A stretch of 64,000 nt of DNA from the NCBI GenBank assembly GCA_964034945.1, contig OZ035960.1, positions 73,715,585-73,779,584 of the forward strand, given 5' to 3'. The position numbers were made by a program, and so were the translations under genes. The DNA is from Chrysopilus asiliformis. Taxonomy: Eukaryota > Arthropoda > Insecta > Diptera > Rhagionidae. Of this stretch, positions 31,991-42,615 are shown piece by piece. Position 1 is the stretch's first letter; each line of letters begins with the position of its first letter. Below the pieces are notes generated by a model. That model had not been told where the DNA came from. It made no database searches and saw only the letters and a program-made list of their open reading frames with translations.

Positions 31991-34172
31991 TCAGTTGTGG
32001 TCAACACAAAACTTTCTTCTACAAAATCTACGACCCTGCGCAATTTACGCTAGAGCCCTGTCGCGTTGTCAACCTAAGACGACCTCCCAATAAATTCTTG
32101 GTTTATTCAAAAATATTAAAAACGTACAAAATTTGAGATAACTTGAGAACTGTAAAAGATATCAATTTACGGTAAATGGCAAAGATGTAGAAAATGTTAA
32201 CTTAATTATTCTTTTAACTGATTTGTCGAAAAACCGTTAGTTTGCAAATTATTCGCAAACATATGATTTTTTACATATTAATGAAAATATCTCAATAACG
32301 GTAAAAGATAACGGATAACGGTAAGAAACAAAATTGTGCAGAGCCATTCTCATTAATTCACTTCATACATTCAGTCAGCAAAAACCCGTTAGTTTTCGAG
32401 ATAATCGCAAAAAACTGTTTTTTTGGAAATAACGGTTTATCTCGATAACAGGTGGAGATATCGAGTTATAGCTAAAGACAAAAGTGTGGGAAATTTTATT
32501 TTCTCCAAGTTTTGTCATACTTAAGGCCACTAAAAAACGCGTAGTTTGGGAGTAAATCGAGAAAAGCGAAATTGCGATTTTTGAAAAACCGCCATTTTGG
32601 ATACTTCCGGTTAACGGATTTCCACCAAAAGTTGATAGGATCGTCCCATTTGACAGACTGACTGACAGACTGACAGACTGACAGACTGACAGACTGACAG
32701 ACTGACAGACTGACAGACTGACAGACTGACAGACTGACAGACTGACAGACTGACAGACTGACAGACTGACAGACTGACAGACTGACAGACTGACAGACTG
32801 ACAGACTGACAGACTGACAGACTGAAAGACTGACAGACTGACAGACTGACAGACTGACAGACTGACAGACTGACAGACTGACAGACTGACAGACTGACAG
32901 ACTGACAGACTGACAGACTGACAGACTGACAGACTGACAGACTGACAGACTGACAGACTGACAGACTGACAGACTGACAGACTGACAGACTGACAGACTG
33001 ACAGACTGACAGACTGACAGACTGACAGACTGACAGACTGACAGACTGACAGACTGACAGACTGACAGACTGACAGACTGACAGACTGACAGACTGACAG
33101 ACTGACAGACTGACAGACTGACAGACTGACAGACTGACAGACTGACAGACTGACAGACTGACAGACAGACAGACAGACTGACAGACTGACAGACTGACAG
33201 ACTGACAGACTGACAGACTGACAGACTGACAGACTGACAGACTGACAGACTGACAGACTGACAGACTGACAGACTGACAGACTGACAGACTGACAGACTG
33301 ACAGACTGACAGACTGACAGACTGACAGACTGACAGACTGACAGACTGACAGACTGACAGACTGACAGACTGACAGACTGACAGACTGACAGACTGACAG
33401 ACTGACAGACTGACAGACTGACAGACTGACAGACTGACAGACTGACAGACTGACAGACTGACAGACTGACAGACTGACAGACTGACAGACTGACAGACTG
33501 ACAGACTGACAGACTGACAGACTGACAGACTGACAGACTGACAGACTGACAGACTGACAGACTGACAGACTGACAGACTGACAGACTGACAGACTGACAG
33601 ACTGACAGACTGACAGACTGACAGACTGACAGACTGACAGACTGACAGACTGACAGACTGACAGACTGACAGACTGACAGACTGACAGACTGACAGACTG
33701 ACAGACTGACAGACTGACAGACTGACAGACTGACAGACTGACAGACTGACAGACTGACAGACTGACAGACTGACAGACTGACAGACTGACAGACTGACAG
33801 ACTGACAGACTGACAGACTGACAGACTGACAGACTGACAGACTGACAGACTGACAGACTGACAGACTGACAGACTGACAGACTGACAGACTGACAGACTG
33901 ACAGACTGACAGACTGACAGACTGACAGACTGACAGACTGACAGACTGACAGACAGACTGACAGACTGACAGACTGACAGACAGACTGACAGACAGACTG
34001 ACAGACTGACAGACAGACTGACAGACAGACAGACTGACAGACAGAAAGACATTTTTTAAATATGACTGCAATCGACTCAGGAGTGATCGGGAAATGTTTT
34101 TTAGGCAAAATTAAGAGGTCGAAATTTTCCATGAATACAATACTTTATTATACTCCGTAGAAGAAAGTAAAA
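31988..34172 (-). repeat. repeat X with massive internal expansion
   Basis: It runs from ATCAGTTGTGGTCAACAC to GTAGAAGAAAGTAAAAAT, inserted in the pogo element in reverse orientation to the native X of the host hAT. Normal X is about 0.9 kb; this one is 2.2 kb because of the array at 32650-34044. Confidence 0.75.
32650..34044. repeat. 8-bp tandem array (ACTGACAG)n, about 170 copies
   Basis: Nearly pure ACTGACAG repeats for about 1.39 kb, with one A variant (ACTGAAAG near 32821) and a few missing half units (AGACAGACAG near 33166 and from 33950 on). It grew from a short run visible in sister copies: 2785-2815 and 5066-5090 have only a few units. Because 8 is not a multiple of 3, every frame reads a period-8 peptide, so the long frames here are artefacts. 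Confidence 0.97.
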
Positions 34173-34751
34173 ATCGGGTAATCAATCACTAATTTTTCAA
34201 AAAGATTAGTAATACGTATCATATCTTTGTATTACTTTAAATATGTCGTTAAAAAAAACCTTTTTCTATTTTTTTTTTTTGGAATTTTTCTAATATCTGG
34301 GACCTAACCCCAATATTTCATACAAAGTAGGGTTCACAGTGCGCGGTTTCGCATTGCACGGTTTCGCAGTGCGCGCTCTTTTTGTGGAACGTATCTACCG
34401 CGCAGTTCGAATTTTAAGAAATATCTTAAAATTTAACAGTTGCAATTTAGAAACCAGTTTTCCAGTCAAAAAAAATTTTTTTTGTCAGTCAAAATGTCAA
34501 TATTTTTTACAGACTATTATTTTTTCAATTTTTCTAATATTCAAAGGTATTTTAATTTTTTTTTATTTTCCACAAAAGTCGAATTAACCACATTTTAAAT
34601 TTGAAATAGTTCCGTTCACTATTTTGGGTGAAATATACTATATATCGGATTTTAAATGTTTTTAAAGTGCATATTTTGCCATTGTTAGTGCATATTTTAT
34701 GCGCATATTTCGCCTTTTTTAGTGTATATTTTTGGCAGCCCTAGTCATTAG

Positions 34752-34988
34752 TATTGGATTTTTCTTTCCAACAAATTTTGATTTTCGTGCACCCTGTGAT
34801 AATAATTCAGAAAGACAAATTTCCTGACTCTCATCAAACGGATTTATGCAAATAGGATGAAAAGAGATAACCAATTTCTTTCGACATTGAAAATACTATT
34901 TTTCTATCGCGTTGTTCTTTCCTCTGCCGCCGGGAAACGAGAATTTCAATTGGTTTCTTATCTATAGTATATATAATCGGTGCCAATC
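34752..34988. other. no gene recognised
   Basis: Short stretch after hAT copy 3. Nothing supported. Confidence 0.4.
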
Positions 34989-35427
34989 ACAGATATCGTA
35001 CTACTAGATCGCGGCCCTCGAACAATTCCATAGCAAAAATATGGGACAGCGTGACTATGGTTGTCTCATTTTTTCTTCGAACTTTAGTGATGTCAGATGT
35101 TCGAATCAACAAACTCAATAACACTTGAATTATATGTTTTACGTCGAACTCATAAGACTTATACACAGGTTGCAAGCATTTTTTAGGGAATTGCATATTA
35201 TTGTATGTGGCAGCTTTGAATATTAATATGAATAATCGATATAGGGATTGAATAATATTCCGTCGGGGACCTGCATAAGCATTTTTTTCCAGAATTTAAA
35301 TTTCCCAGAATTTAAATTTCCCATAATTTACTAGCTTTGTCCCTTTTTTCGTCATACCTTTTTGACGTTTCAGTGGCCCATTTGAGATAGCAAATGGCTT
35401 GATCTAGTCTAATAGTACGATATCTGT
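34989..35427. mobile_element. possible 439-bp element with CAGATATCGTACTA ends
   Basis: CAGATATCGTACTACTAGATC at the left is mirrored by GATCTAGTCTAATAGTACGA and TATCTG at the right. Target duplication is not visible. A minus-strand frame of 69 codons inside is not recognised. Confidence 0.55.
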
Positions 35428-35873
35428 GGTGCTAATACAAACAAAAAAAAAACAGTTGACACTGCGTTTGCACTGCTTTCACATAATACAATCCAGGTGA
35501 CAAAGGTCTCCCAAGTTGGCTAGCTCCATATACAATTGCCACCTTTGTTGTTCTAAACCTCATTTGTTTTTCATTTGATTTTGACAGTCGAACGGTGAGC
35601 CACATATAATAATTTTTGTTACCAATTGTCATACAAGTCAGGAATGTGAATGTGAGCAACAGCGCATACGAACTATATTTCCTATTTTCCCATTGAGTGA
35701 CAAAATTTAGATTTTATGACGTCCCCATAAGATTTCATTTTGAATCAACCATGAAATTTTGTCGACGACCTGACCGACAAAATTAAATTCGTTTCAACTT
35801 TTTACGACGGCCAAGTTGGTCGCATTGAATGCATCCAGAAGCATAGGATGCTATGAGTTTAAAATCTGAATTA
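35428..35873. other. no gene recognised
   Basis: A minus-strand frame of 75 codons (35432-35659) has no recognisable motif. Otherwise empty. Confidence 0.4.
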
Positions 35874-36563
35874 AGGTGGGTTTAGAAACACGAGCATTTT
35901 CATTTTTACTGGCAAAGTGAGTGAAATGCCAGATTTTTTATGACTTTTTCACCAAGTGGGAAAGGGACGGGAAACCACTCAGTAAAAATTTTACTGGAAA
36001 TTTTGCTTGCATGTAGTGGTTTTACTATCCATAATTTTCGTCGACGATAGGAAAGTTATGGCAGTAAACAACAACAAACACATTGGACTTCCCCGCCCTG
36101 CCAGCAAAATGTTACCCCTGAATTATGGGGAATTATGGCAGCCAGCAAAAGTAAGGTGAAGTTCGATGTTTATTTGAAAGCTACGCATTTTAAAGGGAAA
36201 CGGGAGGTAATAATAATTACGTTATTAATTATAACATCACACAAAATGATTTTGTTAGGTGAAATTGAAGTGATAACATTTTTTTTTTTTTTTTTTGGAG
36301 TCTGCGTTAGGTTGGCCTAGTTGTACTATATGGCCATGTCTGGAAGCCGGCAAGCTGGCGTTATTCTTCCACAGCACTGCACCTGAGATAACAAACATAT
36401 TGCTGCGAGAAGGTGATGTGCAGTGACAGTTCGCCATAAAGTGGAAGGGAAAGTACGTGTGAGACACTGATGTGATCGACTTTTTGCGCACGTGAATTTG
36501 AATTTCGCTATCCCGCTCACTTTGCCAGTAAAAATGAAAATGCTCGTGTTTCTAAACCCACCT
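35874..36563. mobile_element. Harbinger-like MITE, 690 bp, TTA duplication
   Basis: About 50-bp inverted ends start AGGTGGGTTTAGAAACACG and continue through GAGCATTTTCATTTTTACTG to GCAAAGTGAG. TTA flanks both sides (35871-35873, 36564-36566). No gene inside. Confidence 0.85.
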
Positions 36564-36618
36564 TTATCGTCGTAAGTGTTGAGTGGGACCAACTGTATTC
36601 TGGCCTTAAAGCAGGGTT

Positions 36619-37587
36619 TAAGCTCGGTTTAGACGAGACAAGTAACTTGCGGCAAGTAGACGTAAATACACGCGATTTGACCTAGTGTGCGACGCTCGCA
36701 TATGTGTGAGAATACTTGCCGCTCTCTCGAAAATAATAGAAAGCCATTCTATTTTTGTGGCAAGTAAAAACCAATACAAGAACATGGAACCGTGTACACA
36801 AGAGGTGGTTTTATGTATGTGTGTTTCGGTTCATTTTATATTTGCTGCTTTGCCAGAAAACGTCGTAACATTTTAAGGAAAAAACGACACGGATATAAAA
36901 AACTCGTCGGCAACAAACAGTTTCAGGTCGAAATTCGCAAATTTTTCCACAAAAAAGAGTCGTGATATTTTTTCTCAGAAAATTTTAGGTTATGTTTTCC
37001 TTCGGCTGTCATTCTACTTGAAATAATTTACTTGAAACGTGTAAACTAAGCAAACTACTTGCCTCTCTTTACTTGCCGCAAGTTACTTGCTGTGTATAAA
37101 GCAGGGTTTATACACAGCAAGTAACTTGCGGCAAGTAAAGAGAGGCAAGTAGTTTGCTTAGTTTACACGTTTCAAGTAAATCATTTCAAGTAGAATGACA
37201 GCCGAAGGAAAACATAACCTAAAATTTTCTGAGAAAAAATATCACGACTCTTTTTTGTGGAAAAATTTGCGAATTTCGACCTGAAACTGTTTGTTGCCGA
37301 CGAGTTTTTTATATCCGTGTCGTTTTTTCCTTAAAATGTTACGACGTTTTCTGGCAAAGCAGCAAATATAAAATGAACCGAAACACACACACATAAAACC
37401 ACTTCATTTGTACGCGGTTCCATGTTCTTGTATTGGTTTTACTTGCCACAAAAATAGAATGGCTTTCTATTATTTTCGAGAGAGCGGCAAGTATTCTCAC
37501 ACATATGCGAGCGTCGCACACTAGGTCAAATCGCGTGTATTTACGTCTACTTGCCGCAAGTTACTTGTCTCGTCTAAACCGAGCTTT
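36619..37587. repeat. 970-bp foldback: two inverted MITE copies
   Basis: Two arms of about 480 bp are near-perfect inverted repeats around a 6-bp centre, GCAGGG (37101-37106). Each arm has similar ends, GACAAGTAACTTGCGGCAAG and ACAGCAAGTAACTTGCGGCAAG-type, so each looks like a MITE. The matching 60-codon frames on the two strands are the same sequence read twice. Confidence 0.9.
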
Positions 37588-38547
37588 AGGCATGACGTCA
37601 GATGATGTTGATATTAACACACACTAGCAGTGGGCTTCACAGTGAGCGCATTGTATTTATGACCTTCATGCTTTTATACAGAACCGCTGTATTAATATAA
37701 TGAAACGAACATGGTATTAAGAAAATCAACTTTACGAAATATTAAGAAATTATATGTAAACAAGCAAATATCGTAAAAATCACCTCTTCCTTTCCTATTC
37801 CTTCTGGACATTTTGTAACCTCTTGAATCTGCTTTTTTAGGTTCCACGTTTTAACAATAAACGCATTGACAAAACTGATTATCACTTTTCACTTTTAGAA
37901 AGGCGAAACTCGTGGAATAAATATGTTATGACAAAATAAACAGAATTTAAACAAAAAAAAATCAAACTAATATTGGTTGTCACCTAAGATGCTCGTAATC
38001 AAGAACAAAGTGATATAAATTCAAAAAGTTTTTTCACTTTTATAGTATTTCTTCGATCACGCTTTATATTAAAAGTACATTGATAACGAATTGCACTATC
38101 TGAAAACTGTTTAAAATCTTTATAAGCTAAACTTGAAATAAATCGCATGTTTTTCACATCTGAGACAAATGAGAATGCGAATGAATGGCGATTTGTGTAA
38201 TAAAAAAACCGCAATAATTTAATAAAAAATGCCTAGATTTTCAAGGCAAAGCCTCCCCCAAGAATAGACATTATGCAGTCAACGAACGTTAGAACAAGTT
38301 TCCCAAAGGCTGAACTCTATAAATGGACAGCGACAGCAACAATAATTATATTGCCGTGTATAATAGTTGCGTTTTTTTAATGTTCTGAAGCAGTTCAGAA
38401 CAAGCTTTCCATACAAAATCCTGCATCACCTTTTCAACTTGAACAGCGCTTGGAACAAAGGGAAATTTTATACGGTAATGTACGGTAATGAAATGCTGCT
38501 AACTTCAACATAATAAATCTGACATTTTATTCTCAAATGAGGATTTT
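37588..38547. other. no gene recognised
   Basis: AT-rich stretch. A minus-strand frame of 71 codons at 37999-38214 shows no motif I can name. Confidence 0.45.
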
Positions 38548-38859
38548 CTGTTGGTTGATTCGCGGACAATTTATCGTGAACAATTTATCGTAAAACAATT
38601 TATCGTGAACAATTTATCGTAAAACAATTTATCGTAAGAACAATTTATCGTAAGAACAATTTATCGTAAGAACAATTTATCGTAAAACAATTTATCGTAA
38701 AACAATTTATCGTAAAACAATTTATCGTAAGACAATTTATCGTAAGACAATTTATCGTAAACATTTTGTCGTAAGGAATATTAATATAAGGAATATTATT
38801 TAATAATATAAGGAATATTATTTTTACAAATTCGGGCGCCCTATTATCGTAAAGCGTAT

Positions 38860-40326
38860 AAAAAGGGTTCAGAAAAAGTCTGCGTTCACCTTCAGACATG
38901 ACAATATTCTATTAGTTTTTAATACATTGTTAGTATATTTAGTAGCTAGTGGGATATCCTCGTCTCTTAAGAACCTCTTGAAGTCTTTTTGGCATCGAAT
39001 TGACCAGCTTGGCTGTATCCTCCGCGCTTATTTTTTCCCATTCCTCCCTAATGACAGTTCTCAACGTTTCTTTGCTGGTTATAGTACGATTTCGAATTCT
39101 TCTTTCTAGCAGGTCCCAAAGATGCTCGATGGGGTTAAGGTCCGGTGATTGTGGGGGCGTATGCAGTTGTTTTGGGGTGTTATAAAGTAACCAAAGCTTT
39201 ACATTCAGGGCGGTGTGCTTAGGATCGTTGTCATGTTGAAAGCAAAAATTTGTTCCTAAGCCTAGTTGTTGGGCACTTTCCTTCAAATTATTTTTCCAAA
39301 TCTCAATGTAGCCATATTGATTCATGGTTGATTCGATAAACTGCAATTTTCCAACGCCACTAATCGCCATACACCCCCACAACATTACTCCGCCACCACC
39401 ATGTTTCACTGTGGGGAGCAAGTTTTCTTTTTGAAGTGCTGTTCCTGGTTTTCGCCATACCATTTTCCGACCTTTTATGCCAAAAATGCAAAATTTACTT
39501 TCATCCGAAAAAATGACACTTTTCCAAAATTCAGTTGGCTTATTTACGTGCTCGTTGGCGAAGGCAATTCGCTTCTGCCGGTTCACCTGTGAAATGAACG
39601 GTTTCTTTCGAGCTATTCTCCCGTGGTAATCAGCCTTTTTAAGGATTTTTCGCACAGTGTCAGCACAAATGTTTTTTTTAAACTTTGCTTTTATGTCGGC
39701 TGCTATTTGTTGTGCAGTTAGTCGTGGATTTTTTTTCACTGAAAATTCCACATTCCGTCTTTCTCTGCAGGTCAACTTTGATGGACGACCGGAACGAGGC
39801 TTGGAAGTAAATATTCCTGTAGATTTAAAACTATTAATGACTCTTTGGACCGATGAATATTGTCTTCCGACTATTTTTCCTATATTTCGGTAGGTTTTTC
39901 CTTCTTTCCACAATTTTATAATTATTTTTCGTTCGCCTATATCGATTTCCTTCCTTTTGTCCATTGTGGTAACAAAAAAAAGCGAATTAAAAAAATTGAC
40001 TTAAAACCAGTCGCCAGAATTTCTTTAAATGATTATGGGAAACAATACAATACTAGTAGAGAGAAATAAAAACTCCAAATTTCGGGGAATTACCTGATTA
40101 TAAAAAGTGAACGCAGACTTTTTCTGCCTTCTTTTGTTCCGCTTTGTTACTAAAGTACCGTTGTCTCAAATACTATAGAAAGTAATCCAACAATTTTTTG
40201 TGTGTTGAGTGTTTAAATGGTACCCAATAAACAAATTTAGAAAAAATCTTAAAAATGTTTACTTGTTTGCATTTTTCAATGTCACAAATTAAATGTTGGC
40301 AACTGAACGCAGACTTTTTCTACTGA

Positions 40327-40327
<1 letters not shown>
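38860..40327 (-). mobile_element. Tc1-like transposon
   Basis: Inverted matches of AGAAAAAGTCTGCGTTCA lie at 38871-38888 on the left and at 40107-40126 on the right. A second direct copy ends the right side (40302-40325, ACTGAACGCAGACTTTTTCT), next to TA repeats. It contains one intact gene. The exact left terminus is unsure because the outermost bases differ. Confidence 0.82.
38939..39964 (-). CDS. Tc1-like transposase, intact (341 aa)
   Basis: Cut-and-paste transposase of the IS630-Tc1-mariner group. N-terminal paired-type DNA binding: HTH at residues 9-48 (ERKIIIKLWKEGKTYRNIG, YSSVQRVINSFKSTG), the GRPSK hinge at about 59-63, and a second HTH (LTAQQIAADIKAKF). Catalytic DD34E: VIFSDESKF (Asp), CFQHDNDPKHTA (Asp), SPDLNPIEHLWDLL (Glu), with the usual GGGGVMLWGCM before the second Asp. 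The length matches typical Tc1 transposases, and there is no stop or frame change. The start MDKRKEIDIGE lies about 140 bp inside the right inner repeat. It is potentially functional. Confidence 0.93.
   Translation of the reverse strand: MDKRKEIDIGERKIIIKLWKEGKTYRNIGKIVGRQYSSVQRVINSFKSTGIFTSKPRSGRPSKLTCRERRNVEFSVKKNPRLTAQQIAADIKAKFKKNICADTVRKILKKADYHGRIARKKPFISQVNRQKRIAFANEHVNKPTEFWKSVIFSDESKFCIFGIKGRKMVWRKPGTALQKENLLPTVKHGGGGVMLWGCMAISGVGKLQFIESTMNQYGYIEIWKNNLKESAQQLGLGTNFCFQHDNDPKHTALNVKLWLLYNTPKQLHTPPQSPDLNPIEHLWDLLERRIRNRTITSKETLRTVIREEWEKISAEDTAKLVNSMPKRLQEVLKRRGYPTSY

Positions 40328-40400
<73 letters not shown>
40327..40400. repeat. (TA)n microsatellite
   Basis: About 37 uninterrupted TA units next to the Tc1 end. 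Confidence 0.97.
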
Positions 40401-40402
<2 letters not shown>

Positions 40403-40665
40403 GAAGGGGGAGGGGGTATATATATATGGGAAGGGGGAGGGGGTATATATATATGGGAAGGGGGAGGGGGTATATATATATATATATATACCCCCTCCCC
40501 CTTCCGCCCCCCTCCACCCCCCCTCCTAACCCACCCCACCAACACCCCTTCCCACCCACCCACTCCTTCCCCTTCCCCTCCCCCTCCGCCCACCTTCCCA
40601 CACCCACCCACTCACCCCACCCACTCATCCGTCCCAACCCATCACCCACCCAACCCATCACAATA
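40401..40665. repeat. G/C-skewed minisatellite and hairpin
   Basis: Three 27-bp units (GGGAAGGGGGAGGGGG plus TATATATATAT) are followed by an inverted CCCCCTCCCCCTTCC, so the third unit and its mirror form a hairpin with a TA-rich loop. Then comes about 160 bp of almost pure pyrimidine on the plus strand (40490-40660). The G runs suit quadruplex or triplex DNA. Confidence 0.9.
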
Positions 40666-40794
40666 ATCTTCATTACGATAAATTGTTCTTACGATAAATT
40701 GTTCTTACGATAAATTGTTCTACGATAAATTGTTCACGATAAATTGTTTACGATAAATTGTTTACGATAAATTGACCGGCACCCCTGTTGGTTG

Positions 40795-41059
40795 TTCTTT
40801 GGTTCTGTTCGACAGCGAAATAGTTTTAATCATGGCGAATCGTGATTATATCAAGAAAATATAGCAGTAACGGCCTACTGATGTAACCAACATGAAGTTA
40901 GTTGCCATTCGAACTCAATGAAATTTCCCACTTACTCTGGATCGTTTTTTTAATGTTCCGTGTAAAAAAAACGCAACTAATGACGCCATCGAGAAATTTG
41001 CATTTTATGTCTTTACTAACATTTAATGTTTGTTGATTTCTAACACCGCGTCTTGATTT
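40795..41059. other. no gene recognised
   Basis: Flank of the array-ended element. Nothing supported. Confidence 0.4.
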
Positions 41060-41186
41060 GGGATTTTTCATCGCAGAGATTTTTGATTGACCAATCAGAG
41101 CTCGAGTTGACGGCGATAAAAAATCCCAGAGATAAATTTCATGAAATCTTGCAATTGCAAAATTTCATGGAATTTCCCGATTCAAG

Positions 41187-41722
41187 ATGGCGGAATCTAA
41201 ATTCTCTCGACAAGTAGTTGCGGAAATAACTAATTTTTACAAACAATGGGCCTTTCCACACGTGTATTCTTGCATCTGCGGATCGGGTTCTGATTGGTCA
41301 GTGACCAGTGGAGGGGGTTCTGCAAGTGATGAACGTTTGGGCGAAGTTCAAGAACGAACAAAAGATCTGCATGCACTAACACAAGTAAACACCAATAAAA
41401 TTTTTCCATGGGTGAAATTATGGTTTTTCACACTACGATGCTTCTCTACTCACGTTCAAACCACAAATGACAATATTCGCACTCACACATACAAAACTGA
41501 TACAACTGGTAACAACAGCGTGTGGACTCGAACTGGTTGTCGTTATGTGTTGTCGTTACAACTGTGTGTGGAAATGCCCATTACGATACAAAAAGCTTTG
41601 GAAGAGAATATACAATATGGGTATTCACTCTTTTGAGTATCGGTGTAAATGTAGCATGGATACAAGTGCATTTTACAAGAAAGCGTGAACACCATGTAAA
41701 GCATTTGAAAAAGCTCCAGTGA
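41187..41722 (+). CDS. small putative membrane-protein frame split by a MITE
   Basis: From the ATG at 41187 the frame reads MAESKFSRQVVAEITNFYKQ, stops being meaningful at the MITE (41248-41579), and continues beyond it as YDTKSFGREYTI, WVFTLLSIGVNVAWIQVHF (one hydrophobic segment) and a basic end, VKHLKKLQ, stop at 41722. The junction without the MITE is in frame, as shown by the mirrored arm (42070-42180), which has the uninterrupted sequence. The length would be about 66 aa. I do not recognise the family. It may be a host 5' exon captured by the foldback or a transposon-encoded peptide. Confidence 0.45.
41248..41579. mobile_element. GGGCC-ended MITE, 332 bp
   Basis: Ends GGGCCTTTCCACACG / GTGTGTGGAAATGCCC. 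The mirrored foldback arm shows the empty site AAACAATACGATAC, so the duplication is AAT on the left and a one-base-changed ATT on the right. This fits the AAT duplication of the intact Harbinger at 45282-48147. Confidence 0.72.
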
Positions 41723-42269
41723 ACTATGACACTGAACTGCAAGTTTGACAGCTCTAATTGCAGAAAATTGAACAATGCCGAAAAAAAGTGTGAAAACAGA
41801 AATTTTGGATTACCTCGTCGAATCCTGTGTTATGGAACTCGAGTTATTGGACGAATCCAAGAAAATCTAAAATACTCGCGATTTCAGGTTCACTCCACTT
41901 CTTGTTGGGTTTCTCTCTTTTCCGCTTTCGCTGCTGAATAACATTTTGCGCCATATTATATATATTTATATATATTTATTGAAACACCTAGTCGCCGCTC
42001 TCGCAATTAATGCAATACGTGAAATTGAAAAGGCTGAAACAGAAGAACAGGCGAAACGAAAAACCTCTTAAAGTTATATTGTATATTCTCTTCCAAAGCT
42101 TTTTGTATCGTATTGTTTGTAAAAATTAGTTATTTTCCCAACTACTTGTCGGGAGAATTTAGATTCCGCCATCTTGAATCGAGAAATTCCATGAATTTTT
42201 GCAATTGCAAGATTTCATGAAATTCGAGCTCTGATTGGTCAATCAAAAATCTCTGCGATGAAAAAGCCC

Positions 42270-42540
42270 AAGTGGATACACGGTCTAAGTTATGATTTCG
42301 TTAAAATTTGTCATTATTAATAATTATTCATTGAATTGATTCCAAATAATGCTTTTTTCTGTGCAATTAATGGGCCTATTCTTGAAATGTAAGATTGCTC
42401 TGTATCTGTAACTTTACATTTTAAGTCCACTTTGTTATTCACAAACTGTAACTTTGACATTCTGTATCTATAACTAGTATCTATAAATCATCTGTAAGTT
42501 TATACCGAGAGAAAACTTATCCATAAGGTTCAACGAAGTA
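42270..42540. other. no gene recognised
   Basis: AT-rich stretch with repeated CTGTATCTGTAACT words near 42395-42480. Nothing coding. Confidence 0.4.
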
Positions 42541-42615
42541 TCGGGTCTTTCAATAAGGACATAACAATTTTGTATTTAAATAAAACACAGAATAATTGAG
42601 ATATCGGGCTGAAAT

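Larger units (their letters stand above)
31330..34411 (+). mobile_element. decayed pogo/Tigger element
   Basis: The left end CAGCAATCCCTCGAACTGCG follows TA (31328-31329) and has GCGCGGTTTCG words repeated inside. The right end near 34400 keeps ACCGCGCAGTTCGA but lacks the last bases. The uninterrupted target is seen in hAT copy 1 at 3533-3545. A transposase tail lies near the left end. Confidence 0.72.
29622..34743 (+). mobile_element. non-autonomous hAT element, copy 3, expanded
   Basis: Ends TAGGGCTGCCAAAAATATG and GGCAGCCCTA, same family and orientation as copy 1. The flanking octamers GTGATAAC and GTCATTAG both fit nTnnnnAn but match at only five positions, so the duplication has decayed or the ends come from different copies. 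It has grown from about 1.5 to 5.1 kb by a 518-bp MITE, a pogo element and, within that, an X repeat with a long 8-bp array. Confidence 0.8.
38558..40784. mobile_element. array-ended element with a 10-bp duplication
   Basis: CTGTTGGTTG flanks both ends (38548-38557, 40785-40794). Inside the left end are about 13 copies of CAATTTATCGT with 3-6 bp spacers (38566-38765). Inside the right end are about 7 inverted copies, ACGATAAATTG (40672-40772). True terminal bases match poorly (ATTCGCGGACAATT against GGGTGCCGGTCAATT reversed). A 9-10 bp duplication with repeat-built ends recalls Mutator-like or foldback elements. The payload is an intact Tc1, a (TA)n run and a G/C-rich tract. Confidence 0.7.
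41060..42269. mobile_element. foldback-type element with 200-bp inverted arms
   Basis: Ends GGGATTTTTCATCGCAGAG / CTCTGCGATGAAAAAGCCC. Inverted arms continue for about 200 bp through GATTTTTGATTGACCAATCA, CAAGATGGCGGAATC and TACAAACAAT to GAATATACAATAT. The left arm is interrupted by a MITE at 41248-41579. The middle third is unique. Confidence 0.75.

Noticed and set aside
32375..34132. Three long minus-strand frames (486-585 codons) of repeating SVCQ/SLSV residues
   Set aside because: They are the 8-bp ACTGACAG array read in three frames; all frames stay open because the repeat lacks stops. No gene.
36685..37521. Two 60-codon frames starting MCDARICVRILAAL on opposite strands
   Set aside because: Same sequence in the two arms of a foldback. 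No domain or coding bias to support a gene.
38566..38765. Regularly spaced CAATTTATCGT units that recall a CRISPR array
   Set aside because: Units are 11 bp, spacers 3-6 bp and nearly identical, the cluster is mirrored at 40.7 kb, and the genome is eukaryotic. It is a transposon end structure.
40282..40713. Frames rich in YIYIYI and GGGRKGEG on both strands
   Set aside because: Products of the (TA)n and G/C-rich minisatellite tract.
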